In this document: positions 53,223-63,132 of the stretch, piece after piece
Position numbering within the stretch: the first letter of the stretch is position 1
Layout of the letters: each line of letters begins with the position of its first letter
Assembly (NCBI GenBank): GCA_964397995.1
Contig: CAYNLG010000007.1
Location: 14,220-78,219, forward strand
Source: CAYNLG01 sp964397995
Lineage (GTDB): Bacteria; Planctomycetota; Phycisphaerae; FEN-1346
DNA: 64,000 bases
Reading direction: 5' to 3'
Translations under genes and position numbers: made by a program
Notes under the pieces: generated by a model
What the model saw: the letters and a program-made list of their open reading frames with translations, nothing else
Told to the model about the DNA's origin: nothing
The model's database searches: none

Positions 53223-55406
53223 TCAGTACGAGATCGTCGCGATGACGTGAAGCCGCTGGTCGCCCGCGTCCACCTCGCGCGGATCAATGCCCCGCAACGC
53301 CACACCGTAGTCCAGCCGCACCGACAGGTTGTGCATCACCCGCAACTCCATCCCCACGCCGCACCCCATCAGTAGCCGGTTCTCCTCCAGCGGCGGGTCC
53401 AGCCGGTCGTACTGGTTGACCTTCGCCACGTCGAAGAACCCCTTCAGCACGAAGTCCCAGTCCGTCGGCCCGTAGACGTGCTGCGGACGGAACCGGAACG
53501 GCCGCCCGAGAACCTCGAACGGCTCGCGCGGCTCGTCGTAGGCGTTGCTGGGGCGGAAGGCGCGCGGCAGATGGTAGCGGTACTCGACGGTGCCGAGGTA
53601 GGCGGTGTCGCCGGCCACCACGCTCTCCGGGTAGCCCCGCACCCGGTACACCCCGCCCGCCGTCACCTGCTGCGACGGGATCAGCCGGTGCCCCAGCGAG
53701 TGCTGGCCGTGGAACCGCAGCAGCATCTCGTGGGCCAGGGTCGAGTTGTGCCAGGTGTCCGGGTCGCGCCACCCCGCCGGGTTCACCAGCGGTTCCAGGA
53801 AGAAGGCGTGCGCGACGTCCCACCGCACCAGCACCCAGTCGGTGTCCGGATTGAAGCGGCCGAACTGCATCAGCTCGTCTTCGTTGGTGGCGGCCACCTT
53901 CTCGTCAAGCCACTCGACGCGGGTCGTCCCGCGGAAGCTGCTGAGGTCGGTCTGCTTCTCCACCCGCAGGCCGACGCTGGGCAGCCACAGGTCCGCGTCC
54001 GCCTGGATCAGCGTGATCAGGTTGTCGATGCCCTCGTGCTGCCACCGCATCCCCGCCAGCAGGTCCACGAACAGGTCGCCCTGCTGCCAGCAGTTCCAGA
54101 AGACCTCCATGCCCGTCGACCAGACCTTGCCGAGGAAGACCTCCTCGCCGAGGCCCACCTCCGAGGCGGTGAACTCGCTGTACGTCCCGTAGAAAGCGTA
54201 CCGCAGCCGCTCGTACCCGACGATCGGCGCCTCGTACGACACCGACGCCGCGTGCGTCGTGTTGAACTGGGCCGTCTGGTAATCCAGCGCGAGGACGTCG
54301 TCGTGGCCCGTGAGCTGGTTATGGATGAAGCCGAACCGGCTCCGCCACTCGCCCGTCTCCTCGGTGCCGGTGTTGCTGGTCTCGTGGTAGACGTACCACG
54401 GCTTGCTCTCGCTGACGTGGTAATCGAGGGTCATGTCGCCGGGCTGGTCCGCCCGGGCGACCGAGACGTCCACCTGCCGCCCCGGGTGCCGACCCAGGAA
54501 CGCCAGGTACGCGTCCAGAGCCTCCTTCCGAAGCAGGCCCCCTTCGCCGTCGGGCCCGACCGGCTGGACCGGCGACCGATTCCTCAGCCACGCGTGGGCG
54601 GGGTTGTCGACCCGGTCGTCCGGGTCGAACCGCTCCCCCGCCGCCAGCGTCCGCATCCCGACGACGCGGCCAACGAAGATGAGGATCCGCAGCGCCGTCC
54701 GCCCCTCCGCCCGACGGTCCACCAGCTGCACCCGCGTGACGTTGCCGGCCGGGTCGTACGACCGCTCCTGGTCCACGTCCTCCGGGTCCGGCAGCACGAA
54801 GACGCCGTAGATGTCGCGGGCGTTGAAGTGCGCGACGATCGCCTGGTTGATGTGAAGGAGCGCCGCCGGCGTGAACGTCGCGGTCGGCCCGGCCGCGTCC
54901 TCCAACGTCACCTCGACGGCCCCCGCCCCCGCGTCCGGCGCATCGTACACCCCGTCGGCCACGCTGAAGTCGACGACGATCCGCCCGAGCTCCGCCGGGG
55001 GCGGCAGGCCCGCGTCGTTCAGGACGTACTCGAACTCGAAGGCCGTGACCGGGAACGGGCCGGACGGAGTGACCTCGACGCGCGGCGGCGCGGGCGGCTC
55101 CGGCGTCCCGTCGGCCTCGGCGACCGGTGCGCCGCCTTCGGCCGACGGCGGCCTCTCTGGCGCGGCGTTATCGGCGTCGGCGTCCGCGTCGGCCTCATCG
55201 GCCACGGCCGGGGCCTCGCCCACGCGGCCTTCGGGCGCCTCGGGCGGCGGCATGGACGCCGGCGGCGCCCCCGCGCCCACCGGCACCGCCTGGATCACCT
55301 CCACCTCGCCTTGCGGGGCGCCCGACGCCTCCCGCGTCGGCACCGACCCCGCCAGTATGCCCATCGTCACCGCCAGACTCAGCACCACCACCGGGATGCG
55401 TTTCAA
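53223..55406 (-). CDS. Two-partner secretion pore (TpsB, FhaC/ShlB family)
   Basis: A 727-residue outer-membrane protein that would export the TpsA protein encoded 112 bases downstream. The start is a TTG with a very strong AAGGAGGGTG site, followed by a signal peptide (about 1-29). Residues about 30-115 are a Pro/Ala/Glu linker with a DADADAD run; residues about 115-330 hold the two POTRA-like domains; then the barrel begins with KPWYVYHETSNTGTEETGEW and HNQLTGHDDVLALDYQT, hallmark sequences of the family. The conserved loop motif is VRGYPES (about 590), and the last strand ends in HVIATISY with an aromatic C-terminus. The N-terminal linker is longer than in FhaC. Confidence 0.92.
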   Translation of the reverse strand: MKRIPVVVLSLAVTMGILAGSVPTREASGAPQGEVEVIQAVPVGAGAPPASMPPPEAPEGRVGEAPAVADEADADADADNAAPERPPSAEGGAPVAEADGTPEPPAPPRVEVTPSGPFPVTAFEFEYVLNDAGLPPPAELGRIVVDFSVADGVYDAPDAGAGAVEVTLEDAAGPTATFTPAALLHINQAIVAHFNARDIYGVFVLPDPEDVDQERSYDPAGNVTRVQLVDRRAEGRTALRILIFVGRVVGMRTLAAGERFDPDDRVDNPAHAWLRNRSPVQPVGPDGEGGLLRKEALDAYLAFLGRHPGRQVDVSVARADQPGDMTLDYHVSESKPWYVYHETSNTGTEETGEWRSRFGFIHNQLTGHDDVLALDYQTAQFNTTHAASVSYEAPIVGYERLRYAFYGTYSEFTASEVGLGEEVFLGKVWSTGMEVFWNCWQQGDLFVDLLAGMRWQHEGIDNLITLIQADADLWLPSVGLRVEKQTDLSSFRGTTRVEWLDEKVAATNEDELMQFGRFNPDTDWVLVRWDVAHAFFLEPLVNPAGWRDPDTWHNSTLAHEMLLRFHGQHSLGHRLIPSQQVTAGGVYRVRGYPESVVAGDTAYLGTVEYRYHLPRAFRPSNAYDEPREPFEVLGRPFRFRPQHVYGPTDWDFVLKGFFDVAKVNQYDRLDPPLEENRLLMGCGVGMELRVMHNLSVRLDYGVALRGIDPREVDAGDQRLHVIATISY

Positions 55407-55587
55407 CGGACACCCTCCTTATGCGCAGGCGGCACAACTGAGGGGGGGGCGACGCGATAGAGATGTGCATGGCGGGCGGCGACCCTGGACAAGCTCCGCT
55501 GCGCCCGCGGCGTGCAGCCCCCTCTTTGTCTGCATCGGCAGCCTCCCGACACGGGACCTGACCGACACAAACATCGCTCCAATGCGG

Positions 55588-55616
55588 AGACTACGTTGAG
55601 GCCCCCCGCAAGTCAA
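55588..55616 (-). promoter_or_regulatory. Promoter of the two-partner secretion operon
   Basis: On the minus strand: TTGACT, 17 bases, TAGTCT. The start near 55580 leaves a leader of about 170 bases before tpsB, in which I see no recognised riboswitch. Confidence 0.5.
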
Positions 55617-55619
55617 AGT

Positions 55620-55680
55620 AAAAAAAGGCGCCAACACCGAGTGCCGCCGCGCGGCACACCCCGCTCGTGACGCCTGGCGC
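55620..55680 (-). terminator. Rho-independent terminator upstream of the secretion operon
   Basis: On the minus strand: a long hairpin with outer arms GCGCCA/TGGCGC and an inner GTGCCG-CCGCG-CGGCAC stem, followed by seven T. It ends transcription coming from the right just before the secretion-operon promoter. Confidence 0.6.
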
Positions 55681-55682
55681 GT

Positions 55683-55769
55683 CTACTCCGACGCCGCGCC
55701 CAACGCCTTGCGGACCTCGGCCAGCCGCGCGGCGCCAGCCGGCGACCCAAGCGGGCGTCCGACCCCGCT
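55683..55769 (-). pseudogene. Possible 3' remnant of a truncated gene
   Basis: On the minus strand the frame ends GRPLGSPAGAARLAEVRKAL, then GAASE and a TAG placed three bases before a strong terminator hairpin. This is how a real gene would end, but upstream (55770-55860) the sequence no longer reads like protein and contains no start or ribosome site. It may be the tail of a gene cut off when the neighbouring element arrived. The rest of 55407-55900 holds only the promoters and terminator listed. Confidence 0.25.
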
Positions 55770-55860
55770 TGCCGGGGGACGGAAGGGGACGGTAACGCTT
55801 TCGCTGTGGTGTTGGGGGGCGACAGAATCGCTGTGGCGTGACACGTCACCCGACGCAGCC

Positions 55861-55888
55861 TTGACACCGCGCGGGCGGCCGGTACAAT
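55861..55888 (+). promoter_or_regulatory. Promoter of tRNA-Lys
   Basis: Perfect TTGACA, 16 bases, TACAAT; start point near 55895, six bases before the tRNA. Confidence 0.7.
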
Positions 55889-55900
55889 ACCGACCTCTGT

Positions 55901-57349
<1,449 letters not shown>

Positions 57350-57438
57350 GGCCCGTCCTATAGGCCCCGTCGACCGTCTCGGTGACCCCCTACCTCCGGT
57401 TCGCGGCCGGGGCAAGGGGATTATGAGAATACTTGGAT

Positions 57439-57660
57439 TTATCTCCCGCGGCCGGAACCGCCGGCCAGGGCCGCCAGGTACGCCTCGACGTCGGCCGGTC
57501 GCCACCGGACCGTCTTGGGGCCGATCCGCAGCGGCCGGGGGAAGTTGTCCCGCCCGGCCTCGGCCTGGGCCGCCAGCCGCCACACGCTCCGCTCGTGCAT
57601 GCCGAGCGAGGCCGCCAGGTCCTTCACCGTCAGCAACCGGGCCAGTGGGGTGGTCGTCAT
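57439..57660 (-). CDS. AlpA/excisionase-like helix-turn-helix protein
   Basis: A 73-residue DNA-binding protein. LLTVKDLAASLGMHERSVWR is a MerR-like winged helix-turn-helix of the AlpA/Xis type, followed by the usual FPRPLRIGPKTVRWRPADVEAYLAAL. In integrative elements such proteins control excision and integrase expression. The ATG overlaps the stop of the preceding winged-helix gene by four bases (ATGA), so they are translated together; the integrase follows about 90 bases downstream. Confidence 0.88.
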   Translation of the reverse strand: MTTTPLARLLTVKDLAASLGMHERSVWRLAAQAEAGRDNFPRPLRIGPKTVRWRPADVEAYLAALAGGSGRGR

Positions 57661-58091
57661 TGCACGTCTCCTTCCTCCGAGAGGTAGAACGGTTCGAACG
57701 TCACGGACTCCAGGTCGATGGGCTCGACCGGTTCGGCCGACTCTTCCTCTGCCAGTTCGCGTGCCAGGCGCCGGCCGGCGGGCGTCAGGCGGACGTGGGT
57801 CGTGCGGCGGCCGCCCCGAAGGCTATGCCGCTCGACGAGGCCCAGGGCCTCCAGCCGGACGGACTCCCTGTGGTAGATGACGCGTTCGGAGTTGGTGGGC
57901 GGGTGGCCCAGCCAGGCCTCGAGGTCAACGGGCACGAGGCCCTCGTCCCGCGCGAGCTGGGTTCGGCGCTTCAGCAGACCGTATTGGCTTCGCGAGAGGC
58001 CGTCGTGCGCCGAGATATTAACAGCGGCCAGGCGCTCCCGATCCTCCCAGATCCCCAGCAGAAGGGCTTCCTGACGCGAATTGAGTCGCAT
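57657..58091 (-). CDS. Winged-helix protein, MarR-like layout
   Basis: A 144-residue protein starting after GGAGGAGAGG. The helices QYGLLKRRTQLARDEGLVPV, then ERVIYHRESVRLEALGLVER followed by RTTHVRLTPAGRRLA, give a recognition helix and wing as in MarR/PadR-type proteins. The C-terminus is acidic. It could be a repressor of the element's genes, but no target is visible. It sits between a hypothetical gene (overlap of 74 bases) and the AlpA-like gene. Confidence 0.7.
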   Translation of the reverse strand: MRLNSRQEALLLGIWEDRERLAAVNISAHDGLSRSQYGLLKRRTQLARDEGLVPVDLEAWLGHPPTNSERVIYHRESVRLEALGLVERHSLRGGRRTTHVRLTPAGRRLARELAEEESAEPVEPIDLESVTFEPFYLSEEGDVQ

Positions 58092-58497
58092 TCGCCTCTC
58101 CTCCCTGTTTCTTTCCGGCGTTAATAAACAAACAAAGAGCCGTGGCGTGATGGTTCCCGCCGCGGTCGAAAAGAACCATCGCCTGGAAGTACCTATGGAG
58201 CCGCTCCCAACTGATGGCCCAGCCGGTGGCCGGGCCGATCCGGGCGTCGCGCACTCGACGGGCCGCAAGCCGGATCTCCCGGGCCCACCGCGGGTGCTCC
58301 CGGGCGAGCCGTTCGGACGGTGCGTAGACGTGCCCTTCGCCCACCACCGTCCGGACATTGTCGTGGGCGAGGCACAGAGAGACCTGCCATTCGTTGCCAA
58401 AGGCCGCGCACGGCAGATACACCGTCCCGTCCGTGTCCCGGTACGAGGTCCGCAGCCACTCGGGCAGCGCGTCGGCTTCAATCACGATCCCTTGCAT
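58018..58497 (-). CDS. Hypothetical protein of the element
   Basis: A 159-residue protein without a recognised family. The ATG at 58497 (MQGIVIEADALPEWLRTSYR) has AAAGGAG eight bases upstream. It contains TVYLPCAAFGNEWQVSLCLAH and a Trp/Arg-rich middle, suggesting a compact soluble fold. Its last 25 codons overlap the start of the winged-helix gene in another frame, and their Gly/Ser/Ala composition suggests the natural end may be mutated. Confidence 0.6.
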   Translation of the reverse strand: MQGIVIEADALPEWLRTSYRDTDGTVYLPCAAFGNEWQVSLCLAHDNVRTVVGEGHVYAPSERLAREHPRWAREIRLAARRVRDARIGPATGWAISWERLHRYFQAMVLFDRGGNHHATALCLFINAGKKQGGEANATQFASGSPSAGDLGGSGAPGRC

Positions 58498-58579
58498 TCC
58501 GGCTCCTTTCACACCTGGTTGTGAGCCGCTCGCCGATCCCTGCGCCCGGCGCAGCGGGGGTCGTGATGCCCGCCATTCT

Positions 58580-58765
58580 TGTCATTTCTGTCATGGGGGT
58601 GGGGTGTAGGGACCCCCACCCCCGCCGGAGCGGCCGAACCGCCTGCCGAAGAACGTAACCTCTTGCCAGACCGTGGCTTAGAGGCCCATTGGGTGTCATT
58701 CCAGAGAGAGAGTGAGTGCCCAAAACCCCTATTAGGGGTCTTGTGAAAGAATGACAAGAATGACA
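58580..58765. repeat. Inverted pair of ATGACA-N3-ATGACA repeats
   Basis: TGTCAT-TTC-TGTCAT (58580-58594) and ATGACA-AGA-ATGACA (58751-58765) form two inverted double boxes, with a further single TGTCAT at 58694-58699. They fill the non-coding gap between the replication gene and the next gene, where iterons of an origin, or operators, would be expected. Confidence 0.5.
58725..58739 (-). terminator. Weak terminator after the replication gene
   Basis: ACCCCT-ATT-AGGGGT, which on the minus strand is followed by TTTGGG. Short stem and short T-run. Confidence 0.35.
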
Positions 58766-58774
58766 GGAACGCGG

Positions 58775-61420
58775 TCATGGCGTCGTGGCCTCGAGGGCCT
58801 TGGGATTCGCCCGGAACCGGCGTCCCCGGCGGCCGCGTTTCGCGGGAAGCCGCTCCTCGACCGGCAGGACCAGGTTGTGGTCGAGCAACATCTCGACGGC
58901 CGGCTCGATGTCGGCGGTCGTGCGGAACGTGCCGCGCAAGGGGTGCCAGAGGTCCGAGAAGGCGAACTCCGTGAGGCCGTCGTCCCGGATGTGCTGCCAG
59001 ACGCGCCGGGCCTCCTCCACTTGGCCGCCGCCGTCCATCAGGTCGAAGACCGCCAGGGCGTGCTCGGCCAGGAGTTCCCCAAGCCGGACCGCTCGCTCCA
59101 TCGTGTCCCCGTTGATGAGCTGGTCCACGGGACTGCCCGGTTCGAGGGCCCAGCGGACGCAGTGCGTCAGGCCGGCCATGCGGGCGACCGCCCCCGGCAA
59201 CTTGCCGGCCCAGTCGGTCATCCCGGCGAACCGTCCCCCTTCGCGGAGTTCGACTTCCACGCGCCGCTGGTGGTCCTTCCAGGCGCCGTAGGCCGGGCCG
59301 TCGAGCAGTAGGACGTGGGGATGGGACGCCCTTGATGCATCATCGGAACGGGGGGCGACCCTAAGGAGGGCGGCCAGGCCCTCGGCGTACCGCGCGGCGA
59401 CATGCTCCGGCACGGCGCGCGGGTCGAGGCGCCGGTATCCCATGCGGGACTTCGGCAGGGCGTACAGGAAGCGGGCCAACAGGCCCCGGCCGCGGAATCC
59501 AGGCTTTGTGCTGAGGGCCTTGAGGACATCCGGCTGGGGGCTAAGGCCCATCGTCAGGAGCGGGTGGTCGAGGACGACGGCGGGGCGCGACCCCCGGTCC
59601 ACCCGCACCGGCGCGCCGGAATGGGCCTGTAAGAAGAGGTCGAGGTTGGGGATGCCGTTTGAGTACCGGCCGGCCAGGACGTCGAAGATGCCGCCCTCGT
59701 CCGAGAGGAGGGCCATCCGCTCGTTCTGTTCCGCCATCATTGTGCCGAGGTGTTCGGGCGTGACGTCCTGCGTAAAGAGCCGCGGCGCGACGGGCACGCG
59801 CGGCATGGACGCCTCCAGGGCGTCGATCTCCTCCTGGAGACGGTCGCGCTTGCCCGTGTCCTCCTCGGCGGCGCACTTCGCCCGAAGCCGGGCGATGCGG
59901 GCCTGGAGGGTCTTCGCCTGCGATTCGACGCGGCCGCGCTCGTCGGCGGTCCGTCTTCGCTCCGCCCGTTCCCAGTCCACCAGGGGCCGGGTGGCCAGCC
60001 GGTGGACGGCGGTCTTTCGCTGGCCGGACTTCATGGCAGGGGCGGTCCAGAGGTTCACGGGCTCGAAGTAACCCGGCTCCGGCCGAACGCTGAACCGCCC
60101 CTGGGCGGCCGTAGCCACCGCCGCCAGGCAGAGGAGGGCCGAGAGTTCCCTCGGCGTCTCGGTGGCTTCGGCGATCTCCTCGGCCATCCGGCCGAGCCAG
60201 CCGTCGAGGAGCCCCGGCGGCATGGCCGGGGGTTCGGGGTCGTCAAGGTCCAGGGGGTCGGGGGCTTCATCTACGATGCCGATGATCGGCGTGGCCGGCG
60301 ACGCCCCGCCACCGTCGACCGGGGACTGGGACGGGAGCGCGGCCGGCGTCCCTTCTTGTGCCGCGCACGTCGCCACGAGGCGCGAGAGGTCGACGTCGTC
60401 GCCTTCGCAGGCGTCTGCTTCAGCGCCTGCGCGGGCCAGGCCGAGGGTGCGGCTGATGTAATCGGGCCGCAAAGCCTTCTCGGGCTTCGCGCCGTGACGT
60501 CGGCGCGCGGCAACGAGAAGGTCGGCGATTTCCTGGTCCGCCCAGCCCAGGCGGGCCGCGATGGACGCCAAGGCCAGGTCGTACCCGCTCTGGGACTGGT
60601 CCGCCAGGTCCGGCCGCTTGCGCTCCCACGTCGCGCGGAGCTTCGGGGACGTGGCGAGGGCGCCGGCCATCTTCGCCGCGGGCGGTTCGGCGCCGGTCTT
60701 GAGAAGGACATCGCCCGCCTGGGCCGCAGCGCGGCCCTCGGCCTCGACCAGGTACGGCTCGAAGTCGTCGGGGTTGTAGCGGCGGTCCACATGCGACTCG
60801 ATGATGCGGACCTCGACCGGCGGGGCGCTCTTGTGGTTCAGCGTCCCCGGCAAGCGCAGCACGCGCGCCAGGTCGCCCAGGTTCTCGATGTGCCAACCGA
60901 GCGAGCCGGCGGCCGCACAGACGGCCCCGTGCCAACCACGGGCGAACGTCGCGGCCCTGGCGCGTTCCTCGTCGGTATCGAACGTCCACGGCTCCTTCAG
61001 GAGCCAGTAGGCGTGCAGGCCGTGGCCGCTGTGAACGAGAAGCGACGGCGCGTGGGGCAAGCCGTCGAGGATGCCTCGGGCTTCGCCGACGGTCACCGGC
61101 AGGGGTTTCGCCGTCCGCCCCGGGCCGACGAGGTCGATGTCGGCCCACAGGGCGCCGATCGCCCCCACGTCCCTGGCCTTGCCCCGCCCGCTCGGTGTGC
61201 CGCCGATGAGGCCGACGCCGTAGTAGACGTCGCACGTGGCGGATTGCTCCTTGGCGTAGGCTTCGGCCTCGCCGGCGCCGGCGAAGAAGCCCGTCTTCTG
61301 GCCGGGCACGGTAAAGACGGCCAGCCGTCGGTCGACCGACAGGGCATCGCCAAACAGGTCGGTGATGAAGGTCCGCAATGCCGCGCTCCGATTGCGAGGG
61401 GCGAGGGACCGGCCCCTCAA
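58775..61420 (-). CDS. Primase-DUF3987 replication protein
   Basis: An 881-residue cytoplasmic replication protein. The N-terminal archaeo-eukaryotic-type primase domain (about 30-210) has LWADIDLVG (Asp94, Asp96) and VHSGHGLHAYWLL (His136), then LGDLARVLRLPGTLNHK. The DUF3987 helicase-like part (about 380-800) has ELSALLCLAAVATAAQGRFS, a degenerate Walker A MKSGQRKTAV normal for that family, and LLSDEGGIFDVLAGRYSNG. The start is a TTG whose bases overlap the TGA of the preceding gene (TTGA), indicating coupled translation. Such proteins let integrative elements or phage satellites replicate after excision. Confidence 0.85.
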   Translation of the reverse strand: MRGRSLAPRNRSAALRTFITDLFGDALSVDRRLAVFTVPGQKTGFFAGAGEAEAYAKEQSATCDVYYGVGLIGGTPSGRGKARDVGAIGALWADIDLVGPGRTAKPLPVTVGEARGILDGLPHAPSLLVHSGHGLHAYWLLKEPWTFDTDEERARAATFARGWHGAVCAAAGSLGWHIENLGDLARVLRLPGTLNHKSAPPVEVRIIESHVDRRYNPDDFEPYLVEAEGRAAAQAGDVLLKTGAEPPAAKMAGALATSPKLRATWERKRPDLADQSQSGYDLALASIAARLGWADQEIADLLVAARRRHGAKPEKALRPDYISRTLGLARAGAEADACEGDDVDLSRLVATCAAQEGTPAALPSQSPVDGGGASPATPIIGIVDEAPDPLDLDDPEPPAMPPGLLDGWLGRMAEEIAEATETPRELSALLCLAAVATAAQGRFSVRPEPGYFEPVNLWTAPAMKSGQRKTAVHRLATRPLVDWERAERRRTADERGRVESQAKTLQARIARLRAKCAAEEDTGKRDRLQEEIDALEASMPRVPVAPRLFTQDVTPEHLGTMMAEQNERMALLSDEGGIFDVLAGRYSNGIPNLDLFLQAHSGAPVRVDRGSRPAVVLDHPLLTMGLSPQPDVLKALSTKPGFRGRGLLARFLYALPKSRMGYRRLDPRAVPEHVAARYAEGLAALLRVAPRSDDASRASHPHVLLLDGPAYGAWKDHQRRVEVELREGGRFAGMTDWAGKLPGAVARMAGLTHCVRWALEPGSPVDQLINGDTMERAVRLGELLAEHALAVFDLMDGGGQVEEARRVWQHIRDDGLTEFAFSDLWHPLRGTFRTTADIEPAVEMLLDHNLVLPVEERLPAKRGRRGRRFRANPKALEATTP

Positions 61421-61755
61421 ATGCGCCAGATCGGGTATCTCAACGGAAGTGGCACGTCCTGCGGACCCGTCTCGCGGCGCACGAAGGTGTTGCCCTTGTG
61501 GCTATGAAATCCGTAGCCGAACCCGTGGCCGCTCTCGCAGCAGAACCGTAGCGTGACCAGCGCGCCGCGCCCCACGGCCGGGGCGGTGGGGTCGAGCCTG
61601 AGCCCTTGACGGTCGATCCGGACATGGCCCTTTTCCCCGCCCGGAGACCGGCAGTCCACGGCGACAGGAGAGACGTACTCGTCTCCGCAGACCGGACACA
61701 ACAGCACCGTCTCGTCGTTTGCCGTCCGGCGGGTAAGGATGAAGTCAGTGTTCAT
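61417..61755 (-). CDS. Small zinc-ribbon-like protein
   Basis: A 112-residue protein starting after AAGGAG (MNTDFILTRRTANDETV). CPVCGDEYVSP and CCESGHGFGYGF give two cysteine knuckles (Cys-x2-Cys and Cys-Cys-x3-His) suitable for one zinc. No family is recognised; it may bind nucleic acid. Its frame is open up to an ATG at 62013 that overlaps the stop of the upstream gene (ATGA); that longer form is possible but its extra 86 residues are low in protein-like character. Confidence 0.65.
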   Translation of the reverse strand: MNTDFILTRRTANDETVLLCPVCGDEYVSPVAVDCRSPGGEKGHVRIDRQGLRLDPTAPAVGRGALVTLRFCCESGHGFGYGFHSHKGNTFVRRETGPQDVPLPLRYPIWRI

Positions 61756-62009
61756 CGTTCTGCACTCCTTCGTGCCGCGCTCCTGCTCCGGCTTCGGGGT
61801 GGTGCGTCTTCCGCCAAGGGAGGAAGGCACAAGGCGCTCGGCGGAACCGCGCGAGTTCTCTGTGACCGGCACAGAGGCAGTCTGTGGCGACGTTCTCCAT
61901 TGCGCCGGGGTCGCACGACACCGGCCTGCATCGGCGCCGCCCGCCGCACCAAGGGCGTCGCATCTGGCCGCCAGCTCTAACCGGGCCGCGTGTTCGGCGA
62001 GGACGAGGC

Positions 62010-62228
62010 TCATCGTCCTGGTTCTTCGCCCTCAGCACCCAAGAGGTCCTCGGCGCCCCGGTGGCGGAAGTGCCGACTCGCGCGCTCCAAGTCGGCGTCG
62101 CTCCAGCCGTAGGCCCAGCCTGGGACTCTCTCGGAGGCCGGCATCCGGCAGTCCCAGACGGCCCTCGAGAGGCGGCTCGTGCCGATGCCCAGGAGCCGCG
62201 CCACGTCCCGCGTGCTGCGAAGTGCCAT
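62010..62228 (-). CDS. Small helix-turn-helix protein
   Basis: A 72-residue protein after a strong AGGAGGAG site. TRDVARLLGIGTSRLSRAVW is a helix-turn-helix of the MerR/AlpA kind, followed by GWAYGWSDADLERASRHF. It is the first gene of the element's minus-strand operon and could be its regulator. Confidence 0.75.
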   Translation of the reverse strand: MALRSTRDVARLLGIGTSRLSRAVWDCRMPASERVPGWAYGWSDADLERASRHFRHRGAEDLLGAEGEEPGR

Positions 62229-62425
62229 CCCGCTCCTCCTATCCTCTGCCGTGGCGGATTGCCGCCGCTGCCCAAGAAAGGGCCGCGCATCCGGCCCGAG
62301 GTCCTCCCCTTCACTACCAACCGCCGCCGGTGCGAGCGCGTCCGGCAACGCCATGCCTCCGAGGCGGATCTTCACACGCCACCGCCGGGGCGCCCAGGCA
62401 CTTGGTGCGGCGAAGACGCAAATTG

Positions 62426-62439
62426 GTACACCCCTGTAC
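62426..62439. promoter_or_regulatory. Operator-like palindrome GTACA-N4-TGTAC
   Basis: GTACACCCCTGTAC, about 200 bases upstream of the helix-turn-helix gene that heads the element's operon. Possible binding site for that protein or another repressor. Confidence 0.35.
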
Positions 62440-62567
62440 GAAAGCTGCCGGGAAGGGGGCCTGGCCCCGCCCCGTACCGACTCGGCGCGGCCTGGGTTGG
62501 CCGCGGATTCTCAGAGACGCTTCTCGACGCCCGGCTGCAGCCGGCGGGGTGCGAGCGGCCCGGGCAG

Positions 62568-62595
62568 TTGAGTCAGCGCGTTTACCCGCTATATC
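62568..62595 (+). promoter_or_regulatory. Possible plus-strand promoter
   Basis: TTGAGT, 16 bases, TATATC. It points toward the methyltransferase remnant and the radical SAM gene. Confidence 0.35.
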
Positions 62596-62967
62596 TGCCC
62601 GCGGAGCGGTTTTGCCGCGCGGATTATGGCGCCGACTGGCAGGATGCTTGGGCCCTCCACCTATGTCTTTTTGCGGAACGGGGCGGATCTTTGCGTGAAT
62701 TCCGAGATTCTCCCCGGCTGACACACGCCTGCTCCCCGTGGCAGGCGTCACGGCGAGCATGTTCCCCTACTTGTTACATACCCGGCGCGGCGGCGAACTG
62801 TCGGAGATGGGTCGTGGGATTTTCGGATTCCCCGCCAGGTGCGCCTGCCAAGCGCGTGCCGAACCGGCCCCAAGAACGCCTTAGGCCGCCTTCCGCCGGG
62901 CGCTCTTGTCACCGCCCTCCATAGGGTTATCTGCCGCTCGGCCTGCTTTTTTGTCGGTGTTTCCGGA

Positions 62968-63001
62968 TGACCCCCAAACACATATGTGTGGTTGGGGGTC
63001 A
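62968..63001. repeat. Long inverted repeat
   Basis: Left arm TGACCCCCAAACACAT, right arm ATGTGTGGTTGGGGGTCA: 16 paired bases with a two-base bulge and no loop. It lies in the non-coding stretch about 130 bases before the methyltransferase remnant. Confidence 0.65.
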
Positions 63002-63132
63002 CATCTTTGGCCCTATGCCGCCTGCGAAACCGTTCATCGCGTTGGCGGAGACGATCGGCTTTGGGGGCACCGCGTGTTGACGGGCACCGCCGGTTCGCTT
63101 CACCGGAAGGCCCCGTCGAGGTGGTCATCCCG

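Larger units (their letters stand above)
62229..63132. other. Non-coding 0.9-kb stretch of the element
   Basis: No reading frame here looks like protein in length, composition or start signals. It holds two palindromes and a possible plus-strand promoter (listed). It is locally less GC-rich (for example around 62,580-62,700 and 62,940-63,000) than the rest of the window. Confidence 0.5.

Noticed and set aside
57352..57438. Attachment site between the integrase and the AlpA-like gene
   Set aside because: No tRNA-like repeat is present; the integrase end inside the tRNA is the better-supported site.
58478..58778. Short minus-strand frames between the hypothetical gene and the replication gene
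   Set aside because: No ribosome site and no protein-like pattern; the stretch is better explained by the ATGACA boxes and a weak terminator.
61739..62924. Long plus-strand frames across 61.7-62.9 kb
   Set aside because: They are antisense to the zinc-ribbon and HTH genes with good ribosome sites, and their composition is Arg/Ala/Pro shadow-like.
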